In this document: in pieces, positions 34,198-42,688 of the stretch
How positions within the stretch are numbered: position 1 is the first letter of the stretch
Layout of the letters: the number at the start of each line of letters is the position of its first letter
NCBI GenBank assembly: GCA_964502095.1
Contig: CAZCUF010000001.1
Coordinates: 416,119-480,118 of the forward strand
Direction of reading: 5' to 3'
Length of the DNA stretch: 64,000 nt
Origin: JACPVF01 sp964502095
GTDB taxonomy: Bacteria; Chloroflexota; Anaerolineae; Anaerolineales; Villigracilaceae
Notes under the pieces: generated by a model
The model's database searches: none
Told to the model about the DNA's origin: nothing
The model's input: the letters and a program-made list of their open reading frames with translations, nothing else
Translations under genes and position numbers: made by a program

Positions 34198-34569
34198 ATG
34201 AGAACCTCCCCTCAAACCGTCCTGCACATCGCCGCGCTGGCCCTGCTGTGCACATTGATCTTGGGAACGCTGGTGGGGCTATACGGCTGGATCGCTGGCT
34301 GGCATTCCGCAACCGAATTCAGCAACGGCATGTTCGTAACCGGGTCGGCAGTTGTGATCTTCGGAATGTTGAGCGTGTGGGGCGGCTTCACCTCACGCGG
34401 CAATTTCGAAATGACCTACGCCCAATCCGTCAGCGACATGTCCCTTTCCGAACGCGCCAAATTGTGGGCAACAGATGCCTTGCGCGGCTATAACGTGCTG
34501 ATCGTCGCGGCCATCATCGGCGCGCTGATGATCGGACTGTCGGTTTTAATTTACACACAATTCGGATAG
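34198..34569 (+). CDS. Uncharacterised three-helix membrane protein
   Basis: 123 residues from the ATG at 34198, one base after the previous stop. Three hydrophobic helices (about 8-33, 45-68, 98-121) with a polar loop FEMTYAQSVSDMSLSERAK between helices 2 and 3. No family is recognised. The frame is open further upstream but overlaps the previous gene. It is translationally linked to its neighbours on both sides (3 bases to the next start). Confidence 0.75.
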   Translation: MRTSPQTVLHIAALALLCTLILGTLVGLYGWIAGWHSATEFSNGMFVTGSAVVIFGMLSVWGGFTSRGNFEMTYAQSVSDMSLSERAKLWATDALRGYNVLIVAAIIGALMIGLSVLIYTQFG

Positions 34570-34572
34570 AGC

Positions 34573-35157
34573 ATGTCCCGCGATGATCGGTTCGAAGCGC
34601 GCCAGCCCAGCGCGCACCAGCGCCTGCCCGAATATACAAGAGATGAATCGTGGATACGCGCCTTTCTGCGTACTGCGCGCATCGGTCACGTGGCTACGCT
34701 GTGGGACGACCAGCCGTTCATTACGCCGACCACGTTCTGGTTCGACGAAGCCAAACATCGCATCGTCTTCCACTCGAATCTGGCGGGGCGCATCCGCGCC
34801 AACGCGGAACACAGCTCAAAGGTCTGTTTGGAAGCGAGCGACCTGGGCAGACTGCTTCCGTCGAATGTTGCGCTGGAATTTTCATTGCAATATCGCAGTG
34901 TGCTGGTTTTCGGAAATGTGCGCGTCCTCGAATCGGACCAAGAAAAGCAGGACGCGTTATATGGGCTGATCGAAAAATATTTTCCCGGAATGCGCGCCGG
35001 AAACGAATATCGCCCGATCACCGAAAAAGAACTGAAGCGCACCTCGGTTTATGAGATTCAAATTCAGGCATGGAGCGGCAAGGAGAATTGGAAAGACTAC
35101 GCCGATCAATCCGACGAATGGCCTGCACTGGACAAAAAATGGTTCGAAGCCTTTTGA
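34573..35157 (+). CDS. Pyridoxamine 5'-phosphate oxidase-like flavin-binding protein
   Basis: 194 residues with the split-barrel PPOX fold: IGHVATLWDDQPFITPTTFWFDE at the start, HSNLAGRIRANAEHSSKVCLE in the middle, and a core strand SLQYRSVLVFGNVRVLE. Such proteins bind FMN, F420 or haem and reduce or degrade small molecules. The sequence is of the broad pyridoxamine-oxidase-like group, not true PdxH (which needs a longer C-terminus). A role in detoxification is only inference. It lies in the tight gene run 33615-36368. Confidence 0.8.
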   Translation: MSRDDRFEARQPSAHQRLPEYTRDESWIRAFLRTARIGHVATLWDDQPFITPTTFWFDEAKHRIVFHSNLAGRIRANAEHSSKVCLEASDLGRLLPSNVALEFSLQYRSVLVFGNVRVLESDQEKQDALYGLIEKYFPGMRAGNEYRPITEKELKRTSVYEIQIQAWSGKENWKDYADQSDEWPALDKKWFEAF

Positions 35158-35187
35158 GTCGCGCAGGAAAATATTAAGGAGAGAATT

Positions 35188-35436
35188 ATGTCTGAAAAAT
35201 TTCGCACCGAAGAATTCCGCGTAAACGGCGAGGAACTGCTCGCAAAAATCAAGCAAATCATCCACGAAGGCAATATCCGCAGAATCATCATCAAGGATAA
35301 AGACGGCAAAACGGTGATGGAAATCCCGCTCACCATCGGCGTGGTCGGCGCGCTGTTGGCGCCCACGCTGGCGGCGCTCGGCGCGGTCGCGGCCCTGCTC
35401 ACCGAAGCCACTGTGATCGTTGAAAAAGCGGAATAA
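35188..35436 (+). CDS. DUF4342 protein
   Basis: 82 residues. The N-terminal half is amphipathic with EEFRVNGEELLAKIKQIIHEGNIRR, and the C-terminal half has two strands and a hydrophobic helix (PLTIGVVGALLAPTLAALG). This matches DUF4342, small proteins found in Chloroflexota, Firmicutes and others. Function is unknown. A GGAGAG leader precedes the ATG. The next gene begins immediately after its stop. Confidence 0.8.
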   Translation: MSEKFRTEEFRVNGEELLAKIKQIIHEGNIRRIIIKDKDGKTVMEIPLTIGVVGALLAPTLAALGAVAALLTEATVIVEKAE

Positions 35437-35952
35437 GTGCATCCTCTGCTCGAAAAACTGAAGGGCGGCGACTTCCGTTCGATAGGCCGCTCGGAAGAAG
35501 TCGTCCAAGCGGTTCTCGCGGACGAAAGCCTGTTCCCGATTCTAATGAGTGGACTCACCTCCGCAGAGGCCCTCGTACGAATGCGCTCTGCGGACGCGGC
35601 TGAGAAAGTGACCAGCAAACGACCTCAATGGCTTGCTCCCCACAAAGAGTATTTACTGAACGAGGTTACGAAGATCAGCCAGCAGGAGGTCCGCTGGCAC
35701 ACAGCCATGATGCTCACGCGGTTGGAACTGACCGAAACTGAAAGAACGAGAGCCGCGTCCATTTTGAAGAGATGGCTGGACGACAAGAGTCGAATTGTGC
35801 AAACGTCTGCGCTTCAGGCGCTGGTGGATCTGTCGAAACAGGATTCGAGATCGAGGTCTGATATGAAACGTCTGCTCGAGGAAAAAATCAAGAACGGGCC
35901 GCCGTCCGTCCGGGCACGCGGAAAAAAGTTGCTGAAGGAAATGATGAAGTGA
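35437..35952 (+). CDS. HEAT-repeat-like helical protein
   Basis: 171 residues, all-helical, with HEAT-like repeats such as VRMRSADAAEKVTSKRPQWL, VRWHTAMMLTRLELTE and IVQTSALQALVDLS. HEAT-like arrays bind other proteins. The start is a GTG directly after the DUF4342 stop. Its 3' end overlaps the yjbQ start by four bases. Its partner is unknown. Confidence 0.7.
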   Translation: MHPLLEKLKGGDFRSIGRSEEVVQAVLADESLFPILMSGLTSAEALVRMRSADAAEKVTSKRPQWLAPHKEYLLNEVTKISQQEVRWHTAMMLTRLELTETERTRAASILKRWLDDKSRIVQTSALQALVDLSKQDSRSRSDMKRLLEEKIKNGPPSVRARGKKLLKEMMK

Positions 35953-36368
35953 AGAGTTACCGCAAAGAACTCTGGTTCAATATCCCGTCACGGCGCGGGT
36001 TTATCAACATCACGTCACAAGTGGAGGCGGCTCTGCATGAAAGCGGAATCCAGGAAGGCCTTATTTTGGTTTCAGCCATGCACATCACAGCCTCGGTCTT
36101 CATCAATGACGATGAATCCGGCTTGCACCAGGATTATGAAAAATGGCTGGAAAAGCTCGCGCCGCATGAGCCTGTCAGCCAATATCGCCATAACGACACC
36201 GGCGAAGATAATGCCGACGCGCACATGAAGCGCCAGATCATGGGACGTGAGGTGGTCGTTGCTGTGACAGACGGCAAACTCGATTTCGGGCCGTGGGAGC
36301 AGATTTTCTACGGCGAGTTCGACGGCCGCAGAAGAAAACGAGTGTTGATTAAGATCATCGGCGAATAG
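35949..36368 (+). CDS. yjbQ: YjbQ/UPF0047 family protein
   Basis: 139 residues, all within the UPF0047 fold: SAMHITASVFINDDESG, QYRHNDTGEDNADAHMKRQIMG with clustered His residues, and WEQIFYGEFDGRRRKRVLI. Family members have weak thiamine-phosphate synthase activity in vitro, and the true role is unclear. The start is a GTG overlapping the previous stop (GTGA), so translation is coupled. It is the last gene of the run. Confidence 0.9.
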   Translation: MKSYRKELWFNIPSRRGFINITSQVEAALHESGIQEGLILVSAMHITASVFINDDESGLHQDYEKWLEKLAPHEPVSQYRHNDTGEDNADAHMKRQIMGREVVVAVTDGKLDFGPWEQIFYGEFDGRRRKRVLIKIIGE

Positions 36369-36454
36369 GCGCTTATTGTATAATCCGCTGGAATCCGGAA
36401 TGGACGCGATTTCTTTTATAAAAATGGCAAACCGATCATTTAATGTGAGAATGA

Positions 36455-37141
36455 ATGAGTCAGGAATTTTTTAACGCAATCAAAGCCGGCGACCGTGAAA
36501 AAGTGGAACGCTTTCTGCGCGCAACCCCCAGCCTGATCCACGAAAAGGAAAATAGTCTCAGCCCGGTTCTTGTCGCCGCGTATCATCGCCAGCCGGCGCT
36601 CGCCGACTGGCTGGCCGAGCGCACCGTCACATTGACGATCTTCGAAGCCGCCGCCACCGGCAAGACCGGTCACATCGTCCGTTTGCTGGCGCGCGACCCT
36701 CAACTGGTGGAGGCCTACGCGGAAGACGGATTCCAACCGCTCGGCCTGGCCTGCTTCTTCGGTCAGCGCGAAGCGGCGGAGTACCTCATCAAGGCGGGCG
36801 CGGCGGTCAATTCATATTCCAACAACGCACTGCATGCCGCGCCGCTTCAATCAGCTGTGGCGGCCGGGCATCGCGAATGCGCGCATTTACTGATCAGTCA
36901 CGGCGCGGATCCCAACTCGCGCGAGCAGGGCGGATTCACACCTCTGCACGCCGCGGCCCAAAACGGCGATATCGAGTTGATTCGCGCCCTGATCTTCGCG
37001 GGCGCGGACCTCGACGCGCGCAGTCTGGACGGAAAACTGCCTGCGGATATGGCCATCGAAGCGAAACAAGCCGAGGCGGCGCAATTGCTAATGGAGGGGA
37101 TCACGCGCCGGTCCAGGACGATTCGCAAGTCCTCCACATAA
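36455..37141 (+). CDS. Ankyrin-repeat protein
   Basis: 228 residues with about five ankyrin repeats, for example PLGLACFFGQREAAEYLIKA, SAVAAGHRECAHLLISHGAD, and GGFTPLHAAAQNGDIELIRA. Ankyrin arrays mediate protein binding. No signal peptide is present, so it is cytoplasmic. A TATAAT lies upstream at 36379-36384 without a good -35. The binding partner is unknown. Confidence 0.9.
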   Translation: MSQEFFNAIKAGDREKVERFLRATPSLIHEKENSLSPVLVAAYHRQPALADWLAERTVTLTIFEAAATGKTGHIVRLLARDPQLVEAYAEDGFQPLGLACFFGQREAAEYLIKAGAAVNSYSNNALHAAPLQSAVAAGHRECAHLLISHGADPNSREQGGFTPLHAAAQNGDIELIRALIFAGADLDARSLDGKLPADMAIEAKQAEAAQLLMEGITRRSRTIRKSST

Positions 37142-37170
37142 ATTAAATCGCACGCTCGCCTCCAAGTCTG

Positions 37171-37211
37171 CGACTTCCCAATAACAGGGACGTATATCTG
37201 TTAGGAAGTCG
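37171..37211 (+). promoter_or_regulatory. Extended hairpin in the leader before the beta-helix gene
   Basis: Arms CGACTTCC / GGAAGTCG (8 bp) enclose a second pairing AACAG / CTGTT. The hairpin ends 24 bases before the next ATG. No T-tract follows, so a leader structure or operator is more likely than a terminator. Confidence 0.45.
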
Positions 37212-37234
37212 TTATTCATTCATTCGGAGGAACC

Positions 37235-38584
37235 ATGAGTATTTCACGAAAGATTCTCTCAATTTTCAGCCTGCTGGTTTTGCTCACACTGACCTTTGTG
37301 ACCCCCGCTTACGCTTTCGAAGGGCGCGGCGGCGATCATGTGGTAATCAAAGCCGGCGAGGTCATCAACGACGATCTGTATGTTTCGGCGGAAACCTTCA
37401 CACTCGAAGGGACTGTCAACGGTGATCTTCTGGTGGGCGCGCAGACTGTCATCATCAACGGCACGGTCAACGGAGATTTGTTTGCCGCCGCGCAGACAGT
37501 GATTATCAACGGCAAGGTCAGCGACAGCGCGCGCGTTGGGGGCGCGGCCGTTCAAATCGGGAGCAAGGCGCAGATCGGCACGGATCTGTTGGTGGGCGGC
37601 GCGAGTCTCGAAATGCAATCGGGCAGTACAGTGGGCCGCGATCTTTTGGTGGGCAGTGGGCAGGCGTTGTTGGCTGGGGATGTGACTCGCAATGTTTGGG
37701 CCGGAACCGGCGCGCTGGCTGTACGTGGAACCGTAGGCGGCGATATGCACGCCTACGTGAACCTCGATGAAAACTCCCGTAATTCCCCGCCCATGCAAAT
37801 GTACATGACCCAAAGCCCGATCATGATTCCGCCGGTTCAACCCGGACTGACGATTGAAAGCACCGCCAGGATTGACGGCAATCTGCAATATACCGGCACG
37901 ATCGATGCAGATGTTCCAGCCGGTGTGGTCGGCGGCAAGGTGACGCGGGTGACGCCGCAAGTCACCGAATATAAAGTCGCGCCGCACAAAGTGACTCCCG
38001 CCCAAAAAGTAATTGCCTGGACGTTCGGCCTGCTCCGCAGTATCGCGACGTTAATTCTGCTCGGCTTATTGCTCTTCTGGCTTTTCCCCAAGTTTATGAA
38101 GTTCCTGCCGGAAACGCTCAAGACACAGCCGCTTCCCAGCCTGGGCTGGGGCGCGATCACATGGGCGGCTTTCTTCTTCGCCCTGCTGGCGATCATCCTC
38201 GTGACGATCCTCGGCGGACTCGTGTTCGGCCTGCTCACTTTGGGCGGCCTGAGCGGCACGATCATCTGGCTCGGCATCCTGCTATTCTTCGGCCTGACGG
38301 TTCTGTTCATCCTGGTCACTTCATTTCTGACCAAAGTGGTCGTCGGCGATGCAATCGGCAAATGGGTGTTGGCGCGCACCAGTCCCTCGCTGGCCGGTCA
38401 CAAAATCTGGCCGATGGTGATCGGTGTGACGGTGCTCGTGCTGGTCATCGAGCTTTTACGCTTCCCATTGATTCCGCTGGGCTTCCTCGGCTTTCTCGTC
38501 AACTTCGCGGTGATTCTCTTCGGCCTCGGAACGCTGTGGATCTGGGCGCGCGAATCCATGCGGGCACGTAAAGCCGCACAGTAG
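37235..38584 (+). CDS. Exported bactofilin-like beta-helix protein with C-terminal membrane domain
   Basis: 449 residues. A signal peptide (about 1-27, ending AYAF) is followed by ~150 residues of short beta-helix repeats such as GTVNGDLLVGAQTVIINGTV and GKVSDSARVGGAAV, like bactofilin/polymer-forming domains, which in that family form filaments. The C-terminal half has about five transmembrane helices with FLPETLKTQPL and LGILLFFG. A good GGAGG leader precedes the ATG and a terminator follows. The repeats would lie outside the cell, unlike cytoplasmic bactofilins, so this is a different arrangement of the same repeat type. Confidence 0.8.
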   Translation: MSISRKILSIFSLLVLLTLTFVTPAYAFEGRGGDHVVIKAGEVINDDLYVSAETFTLEGTVNGDLLVGAQTVIINGTVNGDLFAAAQTVIINGKVSDSARVGGAAVQIGSKAQIGTDLLVGGASLEMQSGSTVGRDLLVGSGQALLAGDVTRNVWAGTGALAVRGTVGGDMHAYVNLDENSRNSPPMQMYMTQSPIMIPPVQPGLTIESTARIDGNLQYTGTIDADVPAGVVGGKVTRVTPQVTEYKVAPHKVTPAQKVIAWTFGLLRSIATLILLGLLLFWLFPKFMKFLPETLKTQPLPSLGWGAITWAAFFFALLAIILVTILGGLVFGLLTLGGLSGTIIWLGILLFFGLTVLFILVTSFLTKVVVGDAIGKWVLARTSPSLAGHKIWPMVIGVTVLVLVIELLRFPLIPLGFLGFLVNFAVILFGLGTLWIWARESMRARKAAQ

Positions 38585-38604
38585 AATTCGAATCACGGCT
38601 TTGA

Positions 38605-38639
38605 CAAGGGCGAGCATGTTGTCTCGCCCTTGTATTTTT
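38605..38639 (+). terminator. Rho-independent terminator after the beta-helix gene
   Basis: 10-bp stem CAAGGGCGAG / CTCGCCCTTG, eight-base loop, then TATTTTTA. Confidence 0.85.
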
Positions 38640-38752
38640 AAACGGATGGACTTGGTATAATCTGCGCCATATTAATCCCCGAACAAATCGAGGCTAAAGT
38701 CGGCGATGAGTTCAGGATGAGGCCGAAAGATCGGTGCAGGTGAATAGCTAAA

Positions 38753-39286
38753 ATGCCGAAGACGCAAAAAGTCCTGTTTTTAGAACGCCTGATGCGAGAG
38801 CGCGATAAATTCGAATTACTCTTGAATCGCGCCGGTTTTTCGCGCCGTATGACCATGAACGGCGTATCGGGACACTGGTCGATCAAAGATATCCTCGCGC
38901 ACATTCTTTCGTACGAACAATATATGGTGGATCGGCTGGAGGAAGTCCGTCACGGGAAAACCTACGCGCCGTGCAAAACGCAGACCGCGCTGGATGCTTT
39001 CCGCGAGGAATATGGCTATCCCGATTTCGGTTCGCCCCTGCTGGATGGCGATGGGCCGAACGCGTGGATCGTAACGAAATACAAAAACATCCCGTTGGAT
39101 GAAATTGTGACCCAGGAACTTCAGGTTTTTGGCGCCATCTACGCCGCGGTCGAACGCATGCCCGAATCCCAACTGCGGTATCACGATCTGTTCGAACGGG
39201 TGGCCAATAACACCTACCGGCATTATCACGAACACGCGGCCGATATCAAACGCTGGCTGAGAGCCGCCGCTTCGAAACATCCATAA
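38753..39286 (+). CDS. DinB-like four-helix protein (ClbS/DfsB type)
   Basis: 177 residues, all-helical. The start, LERLMRERDKFELLLNRAG, is followed by SGHWSIKDILAHILSYEQYMVDRL, typical of DinB/ClbS proteins, and the last helix has NTYRHYHEHAADIKRWL with His residues that could bind a metal. ClbS protects DNA from colibactin, and DinB-like relatives have thiol-transfer roles. The exact role here is not deducible. No strong ribosome binding site is visible. Confidence 0.75.
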   Translation: MPKTQKVLFLERLMRERDKFELLLNRAGFSRRMTMNGVSGHWSIKDILAHILSYEQYMVDRLEEVRHGKTYAPCKTQTALDAFREEYGYPDFGSPLLDGDGPNAWIVTKYKNIPLDEIVTQELQVFGAIYAAVERMPESQLRYHDLFERVANNTYRHYHEHAADIKRWLRAAASKHP

Positions 39287-39316
39287 CGCGTCTGCAAAAA
39301 TTGGGGATGCACGCGC

Positions 39317-39344
39317 TTGATTTTTCGAGATTAGCTTGTAAAAT
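39317..39344 (+). promoter_or_regulatory. Promoter of the PrsW gene
   Basis: TTGATT (39317-39322) and TAAAAT (39339-39344), 16 bases apart. A GAGGAG sequence follows before the ATG. Confidence 0.5.
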
Positions 39345-39374
39345 TATAAGAACTCAAGAGAAGAGGAGACTCGC

Positions 39375-40361
39375 ATGGCCCTGATTGTTTCTCTATTCTT
39401 TGGCTTTGTGCCCATGTTCTTATTCGCGGCCTTCGTGAACTGGCTGGACCGTTACGAGAAAGAGCCGAAGATCCTGCTGGGCGCGGCCTTTTTCTGGGGC
39501 GTAGCCATCGCGGCGGGCGGCGCGTTCATCATCAATACCGCCTTCGGCATCGGCATCTTTTATGCCACCGGTTCGGCGGGCGTCGCCGACTTCGCCACCA
39601 CCTCGCTTGTGGCTCCCTTCGTGGAGGAGTTCCTGAAAGGCCTGGCAGTGGCCATCGTGTTCTTCCTGTTCCACAAGGAATTCGACTCGATTCTGGACGG
39701 CGTCATCTACGCGGGCATTGTGGCTCTCGGTTTCGCGGCGACGGAGAACACCTTCTATATTTATTCGAAAGGATATCAGGAGGGCGGCTGGAACGCACTG
39801 TGGCTCCTGGTGTTCATCCGCGTTTTCCTCGTCGGCTGGCAACATCCGTTCTACACCAGTTTCACAGGCATCGGCTTTGCGATCTCTCGCATGAACCGCA
39901 ACCCGATCATTAAATTCCTGGCGCCGATTTTCGGCTATTTCGTGGCTGTGGGCATGCACGCTTTCCACAATACCTTCGGCGGGTTGATCGGCGGACTGGA
40001 GGGCCTGGCCGCGGGCACGCTGGTGGACTGGTTCCTGTGGGCTTGTATGGCCGTCTTCATCATTTGGATGATCGTCAACGAAGGCAACCTGCTCAAGCGG
40101 CAATTGAAAGAGGAAGTCAGCGCGGGGCTGATCTCCCCAGCGCAATATAAAACCGCCACCTCGCCGTTCGGCGCCTCAAGCGCGAATTTCAATGCGCTAT
40201 TGAACGGCAGATTCCGCAAGGTTTCGCGCTTTTACCGGATATGCGGCGAACTGGCGCATAAAAAAGAACAATTGGCCAAGCTCGGCGATGAACGCGGCAA
40301 CACGGCCATCGTTCAATCGCTGAGGCAGGAACTCGCAACGCTCGGCCCGCAAGCGGCGTAA
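39375..40361 (+). CDS. PrsW-family intramembrane metalloprotease
   Basis: 328 residues with about eight helices in the first 260. Three family motifs are visible: EEFLK (Glu84-Glu85), AATENTFYIY (Glu124), and the zinc-binding HPFYTSFTG (His157) with GMHAFHNTFGG (His195, His198). PrsW in Bacillus cuts the anti-sigma factor RsiW. The membrane anti-sigma factor at 14333-15016 is a possible, unproven substrate. The C-terminal ~70 residues form a soluble helical tail. The start has GAGGAGACTCGC. Confidence 0.9.
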   Translation: MALIVSLFFGFVPMFLFAAFVNWLDRYEKEPKILLGAAFFWGVAIAAGGAFIINTAFGIGIFYATGSAGVADFATTSLVAPFVEEFLKGLAVAIVFFLFHKEFDSILDGVIYAGIVALGFAATENTFYIYSKGYQEGGWNALWLLVFIRVFLVGWQHPFYTSFTGIGFAISRMNRNPIIKFLAPIFGYFVAVGMHAFHNTFGGLIGGLEGLAAGTLVDWFLWACMAVFIIWMIVNEGNLLKRQLKEEVSAGLISPAQYKTATSPFGASSANFNALLNGRFRKVSRFYRICGELAHKKEQLAKLGDERGNTAIVQSLRQELATLGPQAA

Positions 40362-40369
40362 CCCATCGT

Positions 40370-40410
40370 CGAACAGGTTCAACCATCATGTTGAACCTGT
40401 TCGATTTTAA
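40370..40410 (+). terminator. Terminator after the PrsW gene
   Basis: 13-bp perfect stem CGAACAGGTTCAA / TTGAACCTGTTCG around CCATCATG, followed by ATTTTAAAA. Confidence 0.7.
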
Positions 40411-40441
40411 AATTCGAGCTTGTGATAAAATTTCAACGCCA

Positions 40442-40513
40442 GCCCCCGTAGCTCAGTGGACAGAGTGTCGGCCTCCGGAGCCGAAGAGCGCGGTTCGAGT
40501 CCGCGCGGGGGCG
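40442..40513 (+). tRNA. tRNA-Arg (CCG anticodon)
   Basis: Acceptor GCCCCCG/CGGGGGC, anticodon stem TCGGC/GCCGA with loop CTCCGGA (anticodon CCG), T-arm CGCGG-TTCGAGT-CCGCG, discriminator G. CCA is not encoded. An extended -10 (TGATAAAAT) lies at 40423-40431, just upstream. Confidence 0.93.
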
Positions 40514-40518
40514 CTGTA

Positions 40519-40540
40519 ACCGCCGTCAGGCGGTTTTTAT
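40519..40540 (+). terminator. Terminator after tRNA-Arg
   Basis: 6-bp stem ACCGCC / GGCGGT, GTCA loop, then a T-run. Confidence 0.8.
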
Positions 40541-40563
40541 TTTCATCGGTTAGAATCCCTTCC

Positions 40564-41655
40564 GTGTTTTCCAAAATAAAATTCATCCTCGCTTTTGCGA
40601 CCCTGATATTCGGCGCGGCATGCGGATCGAACCCCGGCGCGCCATCCACGCCGACAATTGATCTCGTCACCGCGACTCTGCCCTCGACCTTCACCCCGCC
40701 TCCATCCGAGACGCCGCTCCCGCCCTCGCCCACATCCACGCCAACGCCCATCGAAGGGACAACCACCACACAAGTCAATGTGCGCGCCGAACCGTCCACG
40801 AGCGGCGCGGCATTGGGAATATTGACTCCCTTCGCCAAAGTACAAATCCTTGCCAAAGACTCCGGCGGAAATTGGTTTCAGATTTCGTACGCACAAGGCC
40901 CGGACGGCAAAGGCTGGATCGCGGCACAGTATGTGCAGGTGACAGCCGAGGCTGAGATTCCGATCCTCGGTGGCGCGGCAGGTTCGGGGTCCGTGCCGAA
41001 CGGTGTGATTCTCCAGCAAGTGAATGTGCGCAGTGGTCCCGGAACGGATTTCAATTCGCTGGGCACGCTGAATCCGAATGACGCGATTACATTGACGGGC
41101 AGGGACGCGAACGGCACCTGGTTTCAGATCGAGTACGCGGCCGGCCCGGATGGCAAAGGCTGGGTAACCGCCGCGTATATGAAGTCGAATGAAACTGCGA
41201 ACCTGCCGATCATTGGCACAGCCGGTGAAGTCGTTGGCACGGGCACGCCAACAGGCATCCCGCCCACGGCAACGCCGACGTTAATACCTGCCTTGGAGGA
41301 TGGGGATTCCGAATCGTCGCCCGCCGTTCACGTGACTTTTTCGCCCTCCAGTTCGCGTTCGCTCATGTACACGGGCGAGGTTTCCGCGCCTCAAGGCGAC
41401 GCCGAAGACTGGATAGGATTCACGGCCTACGCGGGCCAGGTCCAAATGCAATTGGGTTGCACAGGCGGTACAGTAAAAGTTGAGTTGTGGCAAAACGGAG
41501 CGCCGCTTTCCACATGGGGGGAATTAAATTGCGGCGGAACTTCAACGGTGAACGTTACTGCCGGAACGGCCTATACGCTGGGCGTTCGCGCCGTGAATTC
41601 CGGCAATCGTTTGGAAACGATCCATTTCACATTAATCGTTGCAAGTGTGCGATAA
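40564..41655 (+). CDS. Lipoprotein with two SH3b domains
   Basis: 363 residues from a GTG start at 40564. The lipoprotein signal reads FILAFATLIFGAAC with the modified Cys. A Thr/Pro/Ser linker follows, then two bacterial SH3 domains (about 70-135 and 155-215), each with VNVRAEPST/VNVRSGPGT, NWFQI/TWFQIEYA and a GPDGKGW turn. A C-terminal beta domain ends ETIHFTLIVASVR. SH3b domains bind peptidoglycan or cell-surface ligands. Upstream codons overlap the tRNA-Arg gene, so the long frame from 40456 was rejected. The start codon is uncertain. Confidence 0.8.
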   Translation: MFSKIKFILAFATLIFGAACGSNPGAPSTPTIDLVTATLPSTFTPPPSETPLPPSPTSTPTPIEGTTTTQVNVRAEPSTSGAALGILTPFAKVQILAKDSGGNWFQISYAQGPDGKGWIAAQYVQVTAEAEIPILGGAAGSGSVPNGVILQQVNVRSGPGTDFNSLGTLNPNDAITLTGRDANGTWFQIEYAAGPDGKGWVTAAYMKSNETANLPIIGTAGEVVGTGTPTGIPPTATPTLIPALEDGDSESSPAVHVTFSPSSSRSLMYTGEVSAPQGDAEDWIGFTAYAGQVQMQLGCTGGTVKVELWQNGAPLSTWGELNCGGTSTVNVTAGTAYTLGVRAVNSGNRLETIHFTLIVASVR

Positions 41656-41662
41656 TTTAGTC

Positions 41663-42517
41663 ATGCAAACATTGAAGCCTCTTTCCGATCTTTCCAATCG
41701 GCCGCGGGTGTTGCGCGCCAGACGCAAATTTGGAATGTTGTACGGCCTGATCGCCGGTTTGGGTTTTGCATTCGCCACCTGGGGCACGGATGCTTACCTG
41801 CTCAGCCGGGCCAACGAACTTTTTCCGTGGCTCAAACTGGCTGTGGGCGCACTGCTCAGCGGCACAGTCAGCGCGGTGGCCGGCTGGCTGGCCATGAAAC
41901 TCGACCGCAGTGGAACTGCTTTGTTGATCTGGCTGGCGAACGGTGCATGGCTGGCCTGGCTGACTGTGGCCCTGCCTTTGGAGATCATGCCGCAACTTCT
42001 GATTCGCTTCGAACCTGCGCTTGGCCCATTGCTTCATTACCAATATTTTCAGGAGTTCGCTGTACGCTTCGGCGTGGCCTACGTGTGGGTCGCCATCTTC
42101 TCCGCCATAACCGGCCTGCTTGAATTGCCCCTGTGCGAACCGGCTGTGTTTGCCACCAGTTTATTCGGGCGCATCGCGCCGTTCATAGTTTGCATTGCAG
42201 TGATGGGCATCAGCGGCTATATTGTGGACAGTTTGACCAACGAACCACTGCGCAACGCGGTGGTCGCTGTGAATCAATCGATACAATTCGCGGTCGATCA
42301 TCGAGGGCAAACCGTGGACCCAAAGATGTCGCGGCAAATGCATCAAAGCGCATTACGCACCATTACGGAACTTATCCCCATGCCGCGCCGTCTGGTCGTT
42401 CAGAGCTTCAATCAGGATCTGGGACAGGTTCATGTATTGGTGCGATTCGAAAACAGCTGGGTGCAATGCCTTTCGATTTATGAACAATTGAGCAACTGCA
42501 ATCCCATTTCGCCGTAA
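41663..42517 (+). CDS. Uncharacterised multi-pass membrane protein
   Basis: 284 residues from the ATG at 41663, seven bases after the previous stop (a TTG at 41639 is possible). About five transmembrane helices (including MLYGLIAGLGFAFATWGTDAYLL and IVCIAVMGISGYIVDS) are followed by a soluble C-terminal ~90-residue domain ending NSWVQCLSIYEQLSNCNPISP. No family is recognised. It shares a strand with the SH3b lipoprotein, so the two could form a small envelope unit. Confidence 0.75.
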   Translation: MQTLKPLSDLSNRPRVLRARRKFGMLYGLIAGLGFAFATWGTDAYLLSRANELFPWLKLAVGALLSGTVSAVAGWLAMKLDRSGTALLIWLANGAWLAWLTVALPLEIMPQLLIRFEPALGPLLHYQYFQEFAVRFGVAYVWVAIFSAITGLLELPLCEPAVFATSLFGRIAPFIVCIAVMGISGYIVDSLTNEPLRNAVVAVNQSIQFAVDHRGQTVDPKMSRQMHQSALRTITELIPMPRRLVVQSFNQDLGQVHVLVRFENSWVQCLSIYEQLSNCNPISP

Positions 42518-42620
42518 CATCTTGCCCGATCAGCGGAAGTATCCATCAGAAGGCCGGGCGCAAAATCAACGCGGGCGCTAATCCCGAAAAATCAACGATA
42601 GCCGGTTATTTGTACAATAC

Positions 42621-42638
42621 TTGTGGATAATTGCACAA
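42621..42638 (+). promoter_or_regulatory. Rex operator upstream of rex
   Basis: TTGTGGATAATTGCACAA has both half-sites of the Rex operator (TTGTG-N8-CACAA) exact. It overlaps a possible -35 (TTGCAC, 42631-42636) whose -10 (TAGAGT, 42654-42659) is 17 bases further on. Binding by Rex would repress its own gene while NADH is low. Confidence 0.75.
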
Positions 42639-42688
42639 AATATCTTTTAATGGTAGAGTAAAGAAAATCGTCTATGCCGAGGAAATAC

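Noticed and set aside
40456..40563. Extended N-terminus of the SH3b lipoprotein frame
   Set aside because: These codons lie over tRNA-Arg and its terminator; the GTG at 40564 gives a proper lipoprotein signal.
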